DNA of 64,000 nucleotides from Macrocybe gigantea (Eukaryota; Basidiomycota; Agaricomycetes; Agaricales; Callistosporiaceae): assembly GCA_011319805.1 (NCBI GenBank), contig SJRY01000229.1, positions 496,001 to 560,000 of the forward strand. Reading direction: 5' to 3'. Below, piece after piece: positions 38,619-50,347 of this stretch. The number at the start of each line of letters is the position of its first letter. Position 1 is the first letter of the stretch. The translations under genes and the position numbers were made by a program. Below the pieces are notes generated by a model. That model did no database searches, was not told where the DNA came from, and saw only the letters and a list, made by a program, of their open reading frames with translations.

Positions 38619-40815
38619 ATGGAGAGCGAACTCTCCTTCGTCGCTCCAGAGGGCGTCTACACCCTCACCGACGAGCACAAGCCCTCGCTCGCACAGCCCA
38701 GCCCGCCACAGCTACCCCGAGCATTCACCCAACCGCGTCTCGTCCATCACCATCAAGTTCCCCGCAACCACCTCCAGGTATGGCGCTCCCGGCCTCGCTC
38801 AGTTTCTCGCTGGAAACAAGGAGGTAAAGAAGATAAGACGAGCAACGGAAAGGAGCGCGAGGACGGCGTCAGCCTGTCCAGCAGCGATACCCCAGACGAG
38901 GGTGATCCGCCCTCCACTCAGGAACAAATACCTGGTAGCCCTTCGTTACCCCACGAATCCCATACCATTTTCTCCCATTCACCGTCAACGAGCAAGAAGA
39001 GGCATGCGACGCGGCCCAAGCACAACATGCGGACGACCTCGTCCACTTTTCTTGCTCGCATACAAACTGCAGAAGGATTGTCTAAAATTCTCCAATCAAA
39101 GCAGGGTGATGTTACCTTTTTGTTCTATAATCTAGCCAAGAGCTTTCTGTGGGTCGAGGCTGGCTCCAAGGCAAGGTTCTCTATTTTTTGCTTCCCAACA
39201 TAGCTTTAGGTTTCTTACCTCCTACGAATCGGTGTAGGAACCACTTTCACGGATAGTTTTCTCGACATACCCAACATGTCACGATGTAAATACGTCCACT
39301 GCTTCCGCGGAGAAACTAGACATTGTCATTGGATTTAGCACTGGTGATTTGATATGGTTAGGTTAGTCCCAGGCAGCCATTCTTACCCTCCATCCATTGA
39401 CCTATTGAAAAACAGACCCAATTTCATCACGATATTGCCGTCTAAACAAACAAGTGTGTGTCAATTCCTTCAGCTCAAAGCAAAGTCATAACGTTTCATC
39501 AAGGGCTGTATCACCAGCTCGCCCTGCACATCTGTGCGATGGGTACCAGGCTCATCCACACTGTTTCTAGTCTCGCATGCAGACGGCACGATCGTCATAT
39601 ATGACAAGGAGCGTGACGATGGAGCGTTCACTCCCCAAGAACCCGTCGGTAGATACCCAGATACGAGCGGCACAACCTCGGAGATGGTTCTCAAAGAGAA
39701 TGGGATCCCACGGACAGCATATTCGTAACGATGCCACCCTGGCATCCGATAACATCTGGGGGCAGCATCGGAACAAATACCAAGGCAGAAAAAGATAAAA
39801 CAGCGAAAAATCCCGTCAGCCATTGGCGAGTGTCTCGACGTGGTATCGTTGGTATGGTAACATTGCTCGCAGTTGTGCTCTGTGTCGTCTGCTTACTCTC
39901 CGCCAGATTTTGTCTTTTCTCCTGACGTTAAATACGTGGGTGCCATCTCTGACGATGGCTGCCTCCGTGTGATCGATGCCCTGGCTGAACAGTAGGTCCG
40001 TCATTCATTACCACAGTCTTGTCTGCTTAAACTCGGTTTAGGCTTGTGGATTGTTATGCATCCTACTTTGGGGCATTGACATGTGTCGCTTGGTCTCCAG
40101 ATGGCCGATTCATACTTGTATGCATCCTCCACTTTGTTCCAAGCTGTACATTAACTCGTTGCTCGTTAGACGGGAGGTCAGGACGATCTGGTGACCATCT
40201 TTTCGCCGTGGGAGCAGCGCGTCGTTGCGCGGTGCCAAGGGCATTCGTCTTTTGTCTCGTCCGTAGCTTTTGATGAGCTGCGCTGCGACGGGCGAAACTA
40301 CCGTTTCGGGAGCGTAGGTGAAGACAACAAGCTGATTCTCTGGGACTTTTCCAGCGGCGCTCTTCATCGTCCGAAACTGACCGTACGTGGCAAAAGCGGC
40401 TGCTCCCCCGTGGTTCTTTGATTGACGATCGATCTCCAGTCGACGCATCATCCACGCATGTCGATGTCGTCCACGATCTCTTTAGCCTTCAGGCGTGAAC
40501 GTTCCGCGTTGTATCTGCCTTCTGTTGACGCGATGGCGTGCGCTCGCCGCGGTATCACGCCGCACCGTCTCGCAACGAGATTGCGGTGGTGCAACCTGTT
40601 CTCGTGAGCATTGTGCATGTATTATTGGCTGCATTGCTCTCCTGATGCGCGTCTTTTCGCAGGTCAAAGTGGTAGAAGGCGAGCTGCTGGCAGCTGCCTC
40701 CTTCCTACCTCGCTGCGTTCTCACCGTGACCAAGGGCGGCCACATAAAGCTCTGGATTCGCCCGCTGGCCTCCAAATCGCGTGCCAAGACCAATTTGCAA
40801 GGACTGATATCTTAA
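38619..40815 (+). CDS. creC/WDR20-like WD40 protein
   Basis: WD40 cofactor of the CreB-type deubiquitinase involved in carbon catabolite repression. The N-terminus [16 protein letters not shown] and [38 protein letters not shown] are characteristic. Blades include [81 protein letters not shown] and [21 protein letters not shown], ending [16 protein letters not shown]. The frame is not continuous: a segment at about 38700-38820 ([16 protein letters not shown]) is in a different frame from its flanks, and [10 protein letters not shown] must shift by one base near 40531 to reach [18 protein letters not shown]. These are probably base errors, though a damaged gene cannot be excluded. Confidence 0.82.
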
Positions 40816-40874
40816 TAATTTAAGTTAAAATATGACAAGTGTATTTATCGTTATCGTTCCATTGGAGAGTCCGT

Positions 40875-40880
40875 CACGTG
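40875..40880. promoter_or_regulatory. CACGTG E-box upstream of APC15-like gene
   Basis: The sequence TCACGTGAT lies about 55 bp upstream of the ATG at 40934. It is a match to the Cbf1-type bHLH site of fungi. Confidence 0.4.
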
Positions 40881-40933
40881 ATCAAAAGCCAAGCAGTACA
40901 ACGATTACACTTTCACCATAACAAACCGAAAAC

Positions 40934-41525
40934 ATGTCTGTCGCGACGCCGACGTTGCTACCACGCCCGCAGCGCTTCCCGCACCTGCTTCCAAGACCTC
41001 CGCATCCACATCCCGTACCGGTATCGGAGCGCAGGATATACAGGCATATGAACGCAGTGCGTGATCTTCAGCGCGAGATAGAGGACTTGAGCGACGAAGA
41101 GAACGAGCTGGAGGAGATCGTGCGTGGATTTTCTTCTTCTGTTGTTTCTACTTAATTTAATTTTTAATTTTTTTTTTCCTGTTCTGGGCAGAACCACGCG
41201 ATCCGCAGTCGCGGATACTCGTTCATGGTCCCGATCGGCAAGTCTTTCACGCAACAGGAAGAAAAGAACGACGTGAGTTTGGCTGAAAACAGCAGCTCGT
41301 CTTGAGCACATCTGACTCTGGGAATAGGCCGAGGACGATACGAACGAGACTGGCTCAGCTCGATCCGCCGTGCCTCCGTCAATCGGAGAAGATGAGGGAG
41401 AAAACGAGTCTGCGCAGGACCTGGACGCCAGCATGGAAGACCTCGATGAAGAGGGCTCTGCAGAGTCTGAAGACAATGAAGAGATGGAATCTGAGGAGTA
41501 CGAAGAAGATCCGTCAGGGACATGA
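40934..41525 (+). CDS. APC15/Mnd2-like subunit of the anaphase-promoting complex
   Basis: Small acidic protein of about 150 residues. The N-terminal half contains a helix (VRDLQREIEDLSDEENELEE), then after an intron HAIRSRGYSFMVPIGKSFTQQEE, which fits the Apc15 pattern (basic-aromatic turn, VPIGK). The C-terminal half is almost wholly acidic, ending EEYEEDPSGT. APC15 releases the mitotic checkpoint complex from APC/C. Introns at about 41121-41190 and 41272-41329 are GT-AG. The start ATG is at 40934; its length, motif and acidic tail are as in the family, but the motif is short, so the call is moderate. Confidence 0.6.
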
Positions 41526-41574
41526 TTGCCTGATACGACCACCATTCGATAATATACAAGATGTTCGCCTATAT

Positions 41575-43906
41575 CTACGCGAGTTCGCCATCTTGAAACA
41601 AGAATCCCCACAACGCAGTGGGGTCCTTATAATCGTGGTGCATGATGCTCACTAACCACCGTCGATCCCGGACGCCTTCAAGCAACTTTCGCTCTGCTGA
41701 ATCTGGTCGATAGAACGACGCCCAATCGGACCATATGGAAAACGCCTCTTCCTGTTTGCGGATCAGCGAACCGTGCTCCACTCCATGGAAGCAAAAAGGA
41801 CTCACATTCCAGGAGAGGAACGACTCTTTCTCGATGATAGTCGTCTGTACGATTTCTTGTCCGGGAAAGACTCCCCATGTGACCGCATTCCTCGCGTTTT
41901 CGGGAACGTTGCCTCGACACTCGCCCCTGCGATTTCCGGCAAACCAATGCACCCAGCCCTTTCCTTTTTCCTCCACTTTTTTCTCGATAGCGTCGACATC
42001 GCTCTCTTCGCAGAAAAATTCGACGAACCCCTTTTGGAATACATATCCTCCCCTGGGACCCCATCCAAAGACCTGATCGGATGAGCTCGCTCCGTCTACG
42101 GCAGGCTGTGAACCGACGGTCCACCATCCTCGTTTCGTCAGCCTTTCGAGATGTGGCAGGATCGTCAAGGACTCTGAAGATAGCGGTGTTTGCGAGAACG
42201 GAGTAGAAGGTATTTTAGAGTGCAGATAGTCCATGAGGATTTGTGTCAGATCATCTAATGATTGGGGATGACCCCATGTCGCAGCTGCGTTCCTCTGCAG
42301 CACCAATCAGCGAAAAGAGAGATACCGAGATTGTGGAAGGCGTACGGAGATTGTTGAACCTCCCCATGGGTCTTGATTCCCGTAAGCGGGACTTTTAAAG
42401 TCACCAAAGCGTCCGTTGGGGAATTCATCCCAAGTCGACGCATTGTTCAGCTCTCCTCGTCCCACTTCGCCGTCGCCTGGTGGAATGTTTGCCAAACCGA
42501 GCGTTGCACTGTTGGTCGCTGTCGATGGCGTGACCAAAAGGTCAGATACGTTGAGGTCACCGTTGGCCAGTGTGGCGTGGCTGCATCGTTCGGGTCCTTT
42601 TACACAGAATATAAACAGGAATCTGAAAGCAGAGCGATCGGCCATACGGTGATCAGCTTGTTATGGATGGGAGCAGTGACGCCAGTCCATCCGAGGGTTT
42701 CTAGAATGCGCTGGATGCTCTTTTCGAGGTTCAGCGTGCAAAAGTGCACCCATCGCACGTCGCTCTCTGATATGATCCTTGTATCATTTCGACAGCCAAC
42801 TTGACGCCATAGTCCTTGACCTGCTGATCATCATGCTGATGGTGATACAGTTAATTATATAAGCTAGCTAAGAAAAAGAAGAAGCATACACCGATCGTTG
42901 CCAGATCGTTCGAGATCTTGTCGGGGACTTTTATTCCGCAGAGTTTTGTTAACCGCAGGAAGGAGGAGTAGGTCTGAATCGGCATGACGCCAGGAATGAC
43001 GGGTAATGTAATGCCTGTGACGTCATTTCTTTAGGAACACGAGTCATAAACAGCTGAAAAAAGGTGCACACCCTTCTCTCGAACCTTTTTCAGCCAAATC
43101 AAGAACCTGTCGACGTCATAAAACAGCTGTGTCACGATAAAATCGGCGCCGGCGTCGACTTTTTGTTTCAAATATTCCAGCTCTTGCTCTTCCGAAAGCA
43201 AGTGATCAGGATGACCCTCAGAATAGCCTAGAAAAAAAACGAATAAAAATTATTAATCAAAGCTAAAAACATATATACCTGCCACGCCGACACAAAAATA
43301 AGACGCAAATTCAGGAGTCGAGCGATGTACTTTGCGAGGTCAATTCCGTGTTGGAAACGCGGATCAATGGCAATCCATTCCTCTTGGCCTTTGGAGGGTC
43401 TATCAATGAGTCGGAAAATCGAAAAAAAAAAAGTGTTCAGGATACATGCCACGAACCACCACGTAATGCGAGGATATTCTGTATGCCACGATCCTTTGCG
43501 GCCTTGAAAAAAAAACGCTCAAAAGAAATCAAAAAGACGACGCAACGCTTGACGCACTTGCAATACGCCGTGCACCATCCCTTGCTCCATGTTTGTGCAA
43601 GTCAAGTGCAGGATGGTATCGACGCCATACTCGGACTGAATCAAACCTGCGAGATCGAGTGACCTACTCTTGGTAGAGCCTCCTGCACCCCACGTCACGC
43701 TGATCGCCGCGGGTCTGAGGTTGACCAGACGAGCGATGCGCGAAATGAGGTTTTCGAATCCCTATATCGCCGAAATCCGCGATGGTTTGTAGTCCGACGT
43801 CACCGGAAAACAAAGCACCCACCTGGTCCGTCCTCGGCGGAAAGAATTCAAAAGAAAAGAACGGATAGGCAGAGCGCTGCGTGGCGATCTTGTCTGTCAA
43901 CTTCAT
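41575..43906 (-). CDS. MET13: methylenetetrahydrofolate reductase
   Basis: FAD enzyme reducing 5,10-methylene-THF to 5-methyl-THF for methionine synthesis. The N-terminal catalytic barrel shows [84 protein letters not shown] and [14 protein letters not shown]. The eukaryotic C-terminal regulatory domain follows ([57 protein letters not shown]), ending [13 protein letters not shown] less certain junction lies near 42300-42360, before [11 protein letters not shown]. The start is ATG 43906; upstream in-frame codons lack ATG. The yeast paralogs MET12 and MET13 cannot be told apart from this sequence alone. Confidence 0.92.
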
Positions 43907-44039
43907 CGTGTGTTGCGTCAAGACGCGTAGATAAGAATATGCAGTGGTCGGAATTATTGCACGTGATTAGACTGGAGGTCACGTTGCGTATTCCTAATTT
44001 GACTTGTGAGCCACTCCTCACTCAAGCTCAGTAGTCGCT
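43907..44039. promoter_or_regulatory. divergent promoter MTHFR/Rab6 with E-box
   Basis: 133 bp between divergent start codons, containing CACGTGAT at 43960-43967. In yeast, Cbf1 binds this motif at MET genes, so its presence next to the MTHFR start is suggestive; the link is inference. Confidence 0.5.
43960..43965. promoter_or_regulatory. CACGTG E-box between MTHFR and Rab6
   Basis: CACGTGAT, 54 bp upstream of the MTHFR start and 75 bp upstream of the Rab6 start. MTHFR is a methionine-pathway gene, the classical target set of Cbf1 in yeast. Confidence 0.45.
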
Positions 44040-45004
<965 letters not shown>

Positions 45005-45160
45005 TGTGTTTAATACACCCGTGCATCCATGTCATCATATATATATATACCATCCTCATCCTCTCTTTTCTTTACGAACGGGCTTTCCATTCGTCGATTG
45101 TGTTATTAGTGTATTAGACTATGGTCACTAAATTCGCACCCACAAACCCCTTGTCGCAAG

Positions 45161-46687
45161 TCATCCTCGATTCATCGTGTTTCCGGCCCCTCTCGGATTC
45201 TCATCGGTGAACTGCGCCCATTTCTCGTCTTTTTGGCGCTTTTCTTCCGCCTTTTCTTCACCGCCAGCAGTCCCCTCCATTTCAGCTTGGAGCGCAAGCT
45301 TCTCCGCTGATGTCAACTCCGTTTCCGACGCTTTGCTAATAAACCGTCAAGTAAAGCAAATCGAGAGTGGGAATGCGCTCACCCTCCACCTGTCAAAATG
45401 TTTCCCCTCTCGCGCTCGATCTGCAGATATTCATCGACGGTCATGGTGGGCAGGTTATACCCCGGTCTAAACACCCGACCTTGCAGCTGCGCGCGATCCG
45501 CCGTGCCGGATGGCAGAATCGTAAAAGGCTGCAGAGGCTACATCGAGTCAATAAAACACCAAGCAGGAAACAGCCCAGAGTTTATTACCTTCCCAGACGC
45601 ATCCAGCAACGCGCCCCTCGCATCCGGACCTGCCCTCGGCGCATCCAACCTCCACGTCTCGTCCTCCTTCGTCCTCGCTGCATCGGTCCTGCCGCCCTCC
45701 CCTTCCTTCGACTGGGGTTGCGGCGGAGGCGGCGGCGGCGCACTCCTAAGCAGCTCTAACTCCTGATCGAGGCTCTCGAGCTGCCCTTGCGCCTGCGTGT
45801 AGCACAGTCGGAGGAGGAGCAGCGTCGTTTCACGGAGGATGTCTTCCGTCTCGGAATCGGATTCTTCGTCATCCTCGTCTCTTCCCTTCCATGCCCCTGT
45901 GCGGGAATTGGATTGCGAAGGGAGGATGGAGGCTATGAGCGCAATGGGAGAGGATGAGGAGAGGGTGGCTGTTATCGGGGCCTGTCTTCTTCGTTTTCGA
46001 AGTGTCTGTTATAGAAAATATCGACGAAAGATCTAGACGCTCGGAGATTCCTTGCGCACTTCTATCCTTGCTCGGATGTCTTTCTCCTTCTGATACTGCT
46101 TGACCTTGACTTCCCTTCTCCGAGCAGGATCTCGGATCGCGGACGCCCTCTGCTCATACAGCGCCCGTTCCTCCGCAGGCACGACGTCGTACGTGTCCAG
46201 CAATCCCAGAAACTCGCTCAAGTCTTTCTGATCCCAAGCTGACGTCAGTGAACGACAGGAAGGGCGGGTAAAAGGAATAAACGGATCGAGCGCCTGACCT
46301 GGGTCTGCCTCAGGACGCCTATCCGATCGTCCCGCTCGAGGGCCTTGACACGGCCGCGTAGCTCAGCGGCCACGTACGGCACAAGGAGGTACACGAGATC
46401 CCGCGTCGATATGTCGTCCAGCATTTCATTCGGACTGAAGAGCGAAAGCCCTGTTATGCGCGACCGCAGTATGTTCAGGTCATTTAGACTCGATTGAATC
46501 AGTTCCTAGCATAGACCGAAGCAATGATAGCATGTTCAACGAGAATAAAAAAGCAACAGTTAGTATTCGTCCCTGGGTGGTCGAAGCACAGCTTCACCTG
46601 TGTTGAATCCTCAATAGTAGGCAAACCGAGCGCCTTGGTTGCGTTCTGGAGTGCTGTGTAGAAGATATCCGACAGCTGCAAAGACAT
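45161..46687 (-). CDS. TAP42: TAP42/alpha4 PP2A-regulatory protein
   Basis: Binds type 2A phosphatase catalytic subunits downstream of TORC1. N-terminus MSLQLSDIFYTALQNATKAL, then after an intron LIQSSLNDLNILRSRI, LFSPNEMLDDISTRDL, YLLVPYVAAEL and RDDRIGVL, next EFLGLLDTYDVV, EQRASAIRDPARRREVKVKQYQKEK, and the conserved end ALQAEMEGTAGGEEKAEEK, WAQFTDENPRGAGNTMNRG. That tail is diagnostic for the family. The start is ATG 46687; the stop is at 45161-45163. Short GT-AG introns, for example just after the first about 30 codons. It sits 63 bp from a tRNA gene transcribed on the same strand. Confidence 0.92.
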
Positions 46688-46738
46688 GGTTGGGCGGAAA
46701 GGTGACGTTTTCTGTCAGATCGGATAAGATGAGGAACC

Positions 46739-46749
46739 AAAAAAAAAAA
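46739..46749 (-). terminator. RNA polymerase III oligo-T terminator
   Basis: A run of 11 A on the plus strand reads as T11 on the minus strand, one base past the 3' end of the tRNA-Ser gene, as expected for Pol III termination. Confidence 0.85.
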
Positions 46750-46750
46750 C

Positions 46751-46845
46751 GACACCAGCAGGATTTGAACCTGCGCCCTCAAAGAGGAACAGATATTCAA
46801 TCACACGATTCGAATCTGTCGCCGTAACCACTTGGCTATAGTGCC
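46751..46845 (-). tRNA. tRNA-Ser(CGA) with intron
   Basis: On the minus strand the sequence begins GGCACTATAGCCAAGTGG and ends GGTTCAAATCCTGCTGGTGTC-like. The acceptor stem GGCACTA pairs with TGGTGTC, the D-arm is GCCAAGTGGTTACGGC, the anticodon stem ACAGA pairs with TCTGT, and the T-arm is GCAGG-TTCAAAT-CCTGC. The anticodon loop carries CGA (Ser), with a roughly 13-nt intron directly after position 37, and a type II long variable arm of serine tRNAs follows. The acceptor and T-arm match the well-known intron-containing fungal tRNA-Ser(CGA). Length is 95 nt with intron, about 82 without; CCA is not encoded. Confidence 0.92.
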
Positions 46846-47076
46846 CTGTTGCTGTATCTAAGCATTTTAAACACAGACATTATTCTCATCAGTCTAAACT
46901 TGTAATGAGCAGATGTGTCCAAATCACTTTGGTATAGCTGCGTCGATCTAAACGCTGGTGCATAGGGTAAAATATAACAGCCAAAACGTGAAAGAGTCCA
47001 TGTGCTCCAGAACGTGAAAGAGAAAAATAAAAAAAGTCCCAAAGTCACCAGAAGAAGGATTGAATAGTCAATATCG

Positions 47077-49204
47077 CTACAGCAGTGTCGTGACAGTCAA
47101 TCCCACGGCGGCGGCCCAGCATATCCAGCGCCAGGACGCACCGACCGCAGCGGCATAGTCCAACCTTCCGAGCGCGGACGACTGCGAGTTGGGCGACTTG
47201 GCGCTGTTTGACACGACCGTCGGCTGAACGTAAGGCGTGTTGTCCAAAAAGGTCGTCTGCTTAAAGTCGTCCGTGTAAACCTTGCCGTCTGAGCTCACGC
47301 TGTGCAAGTCCACGATGAGCTGCTGTCCGTAGTCTTCGACAGTGCCCGAGTAGAACGAGTAGCCTTGAATCGGCGTCACCGAAGAGTTGAGTTTGAGGTC
47401 GACGGTCGTGTTGAAAGGCGCGGGGAAATTTTGAATGGCAACATCGGTCGCCTCCATGTACACCCGTGATGAGTTGCTGTCCGTGCGAACAGCAGCGACA
47501 ATGGTGTATATCTTGCTCCACGTCTTGCCCGTTCGGAGGTCGGCGCGGCTCAACATGGGCACAAACAGGATCTGATCTTGCTCCATCACGTAGCCGTCTC
47601 CGCCATTGTTGTACACCGTCGGGGACTTGCCGTCGTGTTCATCGACCTCGAACCAGAACTTGGAGATGGATGCTGTACCGTCGATGGGGACGACAAAGTT
47701 GTAGTGGATAAAGGTCTTGTTCATTTGCTGGAGGACGGGGGAAATGCTTGGGTCGTCGTTGAGCGTGTTGGCAGGAATAGACGATCGCGTTGCACCCTTG
47801 CAATCTTGCGCGCTGCCATATCGGTCGCACCAGTACATGGTGACGTTTCGCTTGGAATTCGGGGTCGAGTTCGCAGGCTCCACCAGCTATAGGGAGACAA
47901 GTCAGGCATCGGTAATGGCACGTCAACAGATGGAACTAACACGAAGGGAGGCTTTGAACACAAGCTTTTCCTTTTCAAACGTCAGTTGAGTGTCGTGCAC
48001 CTTGGCAGGCAGAAGCGTAATCTCGTCCGTTAGAGTGACAGTGCTGGGAACGGTGTTGAGCATTCGCTCCAATATGTCTTTGCACTGAGTGTTGAAGTTG
48101 CCCGGATCCGCAAGGCTACGCTGGTCATCAGAATCTGTATCCAAACGAAGAACACGAGGCTCACCTGTGCATTGTGCTGTTTCCGTCGACGGAAAAGACT
48201 CGGAGGTCAGAGTCCATGGTGGTGTTGGAACCCACAACGAGCACATTCTGTGTCGTCCCATCGAGATACTCCGTCACCCTATCGCAAGAACCGTGAGCCA
48301 TCCAAACCGCTGTTTCAAACGGAGAGATTGCCTTACACTGCATTGTCAAACTGGGTTGTGCGATCGAAATTGACAAAATTGGGCACGTTGGAGTTGGGCT
48401 TGGGCGGGACGAGCTGAGGGAAGGATGTGCTCCGGACGCCGCCTAGTGTGTGCCCACACGCAACCATCTGCACCATCTCCGACGCGTTGTACCCTGAGCG
48501 ACGGAACATCTCGGTGTGCGTGTTGATGTCCTGGTGCGGCTCAGGCGTGCCGGTGGCACTGCCTGCCATGCATCAAGGCGGCCGCCGCGGAGGGGAATGT
48601 TAGGCCCCCGCAAGTCACGACGGCGAATATGGCACCGATGGCGATGATGTCAGAACCTGGTGACGGAAGGATTGTGAGGGCTCGTAGCGAAGAATTGGAC
48701 CAAGAAAACGGCACGTACGGGATACATATTTATTAGGGTAGTTCTCGAAATCAGCTAGGGTATGTGTGAATCCGACTCCAAAGTTCTGTGCAGAGGGTCT
48801 GCTTCAAAAACGACGAGGCAGTCTTTACGGTCGGGATGGACGTACCGCAGTCCGGTCCAGCTCGTATACAATGGAACCATCCAGTCCACCTGTTCCATTC
48901 GATGCGTCATGCGTCGCCATGTCGTGAAAAGCCTTGCGCAAAGCATGAGTCTGGCATCCAATAACGGAGTGCAAGAGCGACACACAAAACGTAGCCATTC
49001 GGCTGCGATCGAGGCGTTGGTATCTGGTCTGCTCCTACAAGGATGGACGAGAGCCGACAAGCTGGATCCGTCGCCTCGTCTGCCCTCATACAAAAGCCCT
49101 TCGAGCGCCTCGTATTGTGGGTTTGGCCATTTGTAGTTCTGGGCGAGGCTTGAAGCTACCAAGGTAAAGAGTAAAGTGGTGAAACTTAAACGAGAGTGAG
49201 GCAT
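47077..49204 (-). CDS. secreted GPI-anchored fungal heme peroxidase
   Basis: Extracellular heme peroxidase of the fungal class II-like group. The N-terminus MPHSRLSFTTLLFTLVASSLA is a signal peptide. The distal heme site reads WLRFAFHDMATHDA (Arg, His), followed by GTGGLDGSIVYELDR; then SDIIAIGAIFAVVTCGGPNI and GGRLDA; the proximal His is in MVACGHTLGGV. Downstream is a long C-terminal region with DRTTQFDN and NVLVVGSNTTMDSDLRVFS. The protein ends in a Ser/Asn-rich stretch and a hydrophobic tail (CWAAAVGLTVTTLL), a probable GPI signal. One base appears missing near 48564 between GGRLDAW and TGTPEPHQD. The start ATG is 49204. Several short introns, for example 48990-48943 region before AFHD. 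Confidence 0.85.
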
Positions 49205-49377
49205 TGCAAAATACTGCGTGAAAAGGGATAGAAGGAAAAGAAGAGGTGGAGAGGAATGGATCACGCCAGGTTGTTAAGCTGACAGTGGGTCTAGCCTGCA
49301 AAAATGGTTGAGACGAGACTCGGCTGTGTGAGTCCGGATGCAGTGTCAATTTCGTCAATTTTTACATCTCAAATGAC

Positions 49378-49935
49378 TTAAACCATCTGCTTCTCAATCG
49401 CGTTTCGTACAGTTCGAATCTGGCTCTGCAGCTCCTTCGCCTCTCCAGTCGTCACGCTCGCAGCAATCACAGGCCTCGACACATTGCATGCCCTACCCAA
49501 CGCAGCCTTGGACGGGACAAAAATGTAAGGGACGTTCTATTCATCACTGTCAGCCATCACGGCGGTCTCGTTTAAAGAAATAAAATTCCCATCCGACCTT
49601 TTCTTCGCACAGAAGCGGGAGATGAAGCAGGATCTCCAACGGCTCAGTGTCAGCGGTCATGACAATGAACTCTGCGATGCCGCGGTTGAGCGTCTTGGTG
49701 GCTGCGTCGTCCGTCCGTGAGCATGGTTCCCCAAGCAAGAAATGAAATCTCCCTCCCACCTTCGTTCGCACCCTTCTTCAGTTGTTTGTATTGACCCGCT
49801 TGCTGCACGAGGTCCAGAATCTGCAACATAAAAAAATGAGAAAAAAGGCCATTCCAATCTCGAACTGAAACAGACCTGGTTGGTGAGTTCTGCCTCTGCA
49901 ATTGGCCAAGCCTTTCCCCTTTCACCGTCTGCCAT
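49378..49935 (-). CDS. SNU13: Snu13/15.5K U4 snRNP and box C/D snoRNP protein
   Basis: L7Ae-family RNA-binding protein shared by the U4/U6.U5 tri-snRNP and box C/D snoRNPs. The chain reads [94 protein letters not shown] and ends [13 protein letters not shown], which is near identical to the family. Start ATG 49935 ([10 protein letters not shown]); three small introns lie near 49875-49825, 49770-49705 and 49600-49537. The highly conserved frame is intact. Confidence 0.95.
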
Positions 49936-50347
49936 CTTATTTTTGTTGCTTTTTGTTGTGCGACCTCACGTCAAGTTGATCCTTGGTCAATGTACGTCGT
50001 GTGGACGAGCAAACGGAAAAAAAAACTTGAACGTGTGTAGATTATGGGATGACATAAGCAAACTAAAATAGCTTTCGATCAGGGACTCGATATTCAAATA
50101 AATATTCAGCGCTCAGTCCGTATACGACACCTCGTCAGATGGTATCATCTAAGTATAACCAGGGCCTGGATGGGTACCTTGTTCGCAATTGGATTGGCCT
50201 CCAGTCTCGTGGTATATGTGTGTGGATAAGCATCTGTCACGGTGCCCTGGTGTTGTTGTCTGGGCATTGCCTCCAATCTATCCTTGCATAACAAAAGGAA
50301 TGGAAGCAAAGCGCCCTCCTCATTCTCCCCTCTATACCAAATAGCAC
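49936..50347. other. divergent intergenic region SNU13/HET gene
   Basis: About 410 bp upstream of both genes. The minus-strand 155-codon frame that covers part of it is antisense to the HET first exon and has no domain. No gene is called. Confidence 0.4.

Noticed and set aside
38572..39135. 187-codon open frame overlapping creC as a separate gene
   Set aside because: Only a short part of it resembles creC; the downstream part runs antiphase to the clear creC frame [11 protein letters not shown]. It is a shifted frame of the same gene.
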